From: JBGSWL01 sp041752455 | Lineage (GTDB): Bacteria > Pseudomonadota > Alphaproteobacteria > Rhizobiales > Rhizobiaceae | Assembly (NCBI GenBank): GCA_041752455.1 | Contig: JBGSWL010000147.1 | Span: 1 to 5,893, forward strand | Direction: 5' to 3' | DNA: 5,893 nt | Shown here: piece by piece, positions 5,419-5,893 of the stretch | Position numbering within the stretch: position 1 is the stretch's first letter | Layout of the letters: each line of letters opens with the position of its first letter | Program-made: the position numbers and the translations under genes | The notes under the pieces: generated by a model | Told to the model about the DNA's origin: nothing | Seen by the model: only the letters and a program-made list of their open reading frames with translations | Databases searched by the model: none

Positions 5419-5893
5419 ATGTTCCACCTGGCCATCGGCAACAAGCTCTATTCATCCTGGTCGCTGCGGGCGTGGATCCTGCTAAAGGCGTTCGACATTC
5501 CGTTCGACGAAACCGTCATCGCGATGGGCAAGCCGGACACGCGCGAGCGAATGCTGGCCTTCGGCCCGACCGGCAAGGTTCCGGTGCTGGGCGACGGGGA
5601 CATCATTGTCTGGGAGAGCCTTGCGATCATCGAGCATGTCGCCGAGCGGTTTCCCGACAAGGCGATCTGGCCGGCCGATCGCGCGGCGCGGGCCCATGCG
5701 CGCAGCGCGGCCAGCGAAATGCATGCCGGGTTCACAGCCTTGCGGTCGTCATGCCCGATGAACCTGACCAAGCGCCTGACCCTGAAATGCCTCGCCGCCG
5801 CAGCCGCCCTCGCCTGTGGCGGCGCGTTCGCGCAAGCCAAGGAAGTGACCTTCGCCCACCAGGACATGCTGGTGCCGCTGCGCCTGGTGATGG
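5419..5893 (+). CDS. Glutathione S-transferase family protein, C-terminal part replaced in frame; runs off window
   Basis: The reading frame is open from ATG 5419 to the window end (158 codons). AGGAG at 5408-5412 lies 6 nt upstream and supports this start over the in-frame ATG 5404. Residues 1-85 form the thioredoxin-like N-domain of a glutathione S-transferase: KLYSSWSLRAW with the candidate catalytic serines near 12-15, the cis-proline segment KVPVL (P55), and the glutathione-binding WESLAI (E66-S67). The C-terminal helical domain starts around 87 and shows FTALRSSCPMNL at 105-116, a typical rhizobial GST segment. From about residue 114-119 onward the sequence no longer resembles a GST; it looks like a secretion signal followed by the start of a substrate-binding protein. 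A normal GST of this type has about 200-230 residues, so only roughly half is present. Natural deletion fusion and assembly chimera are both possible. Confidence 0.75.
   Translation, partial: MFHLAIGNKLYSSWSLRAWILLKAFDIPFDETVIAMGKPDTRERMLAFGPTGKVPVLGDGDIIVWESLAIIEHVAERFPDKAIWPADRAARAHARSAASEMHAGFTALRSSCPMNLTKRLTLKCLAAAAALACGGAFAQAKEVTFAHQDMLVPLRLVM
5758..5893 (+). other. N-terminus resembling a taurine/nitrate-type ABC substrate-binding protein, in frame with the GST
   Basis: Beginning at ATG 5758 (codon 114 of the GST frame) the translation has the layout of a Sec signal peptide: basic start MNLTKRLTLK, a hydrophobic Ala/Leu core at residues 11-19, and a signal peptidase I-like site AQA before K28. 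The mature part begins KEVTFAHQDMLVPLRLVM, which resembles the first strand of TauA/SsuA/NrtA-like periplasmic binding proteins as I remember them. There is no Shine-Dalgarno sequence before this ATG. The sequence fits a protein quite different from the GST that precedes it. Only 45 residues are visible, so the family call is provisional. Confidence 0.5.

Noticed and set aside
4953..5444. 163-codon minus-strand open frame over the ilvI 3' end and spacer
   Set aside because: It spans the palindromic repeats and the antisense of two genes, with composition typical of a non-coding shadow.

Overview
The window is GC-rich chromosomal DNA that reads as an alphaproteobacterium, most likely a member of the Hyphomicrobiales (Rhizobium/Mesorhizobium-like). 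The basis is codon use, a rhizobial-type acetolactate synthase, and palindromic intergenic repeats of the kind common in that order. This placement is inference, because no search was run.

Layout from left to right. (1) Bases 1-1796, minus strand: a HerA-family (DUF87) hexameric ATPase whose 3' end lies outside the window. (2) Bases 1797-2634: a repeat-rich intergenic mosaic. It holds a 42-nt homopurine tract with four 7-bp repeats, a small hairpin repeat, three copies of a REP-like element (two direct, one inverted), and a 51-codon remnant of a VapC/PIN-domain toxin embedded between repeat copies. (3) Bases 2635-3163: a complete two-gene toxin-antitoxin operon, with a Phd/YefM-type antitoxin overlapping by 11 nt a RelE toxin that keeps every catalytic residue known from E. 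coli RelE. (4) Bases 3174-3320: a transcription attenuator made of a promoter-like sequence, a 17-residue leader peptide with consecutive Leu-Ile-Val-Val codons, a strong paired region and an intrinsic terminator. (5) Bases 3398-5200: the acetolactate synthase large subunit (ilvI), which the attenuator controls. (6) Bases 5201-5418: palindrome-rich spacer. (7) Bases 5419-5893: a gene that starts as a glutathione S-transferase and, near codon 114, passes in frame into what looks like the signal peptide and N-terminus of a taurine-type ABC substrate-binding protein.

The best understood unit is the branched-chain amino acid module: ribosome stalling on the Leu/Ile/Val codons of the leader peptide would let transcription continue into ilvI. 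The toxin-antitoxin pair sits immediately upstream on the same strand with only its own short candidate promoter, and the VapC remnant beside it suggests that this spot has gathered and lost toxin genes. No wholly new system is evident. The points most worth checking are the GST/substrate-binding junction at the right end (genuine fusion or assembly join), the apparently leaderless ilv leader peptide, and the repeat/VapC-remnant mosaic.
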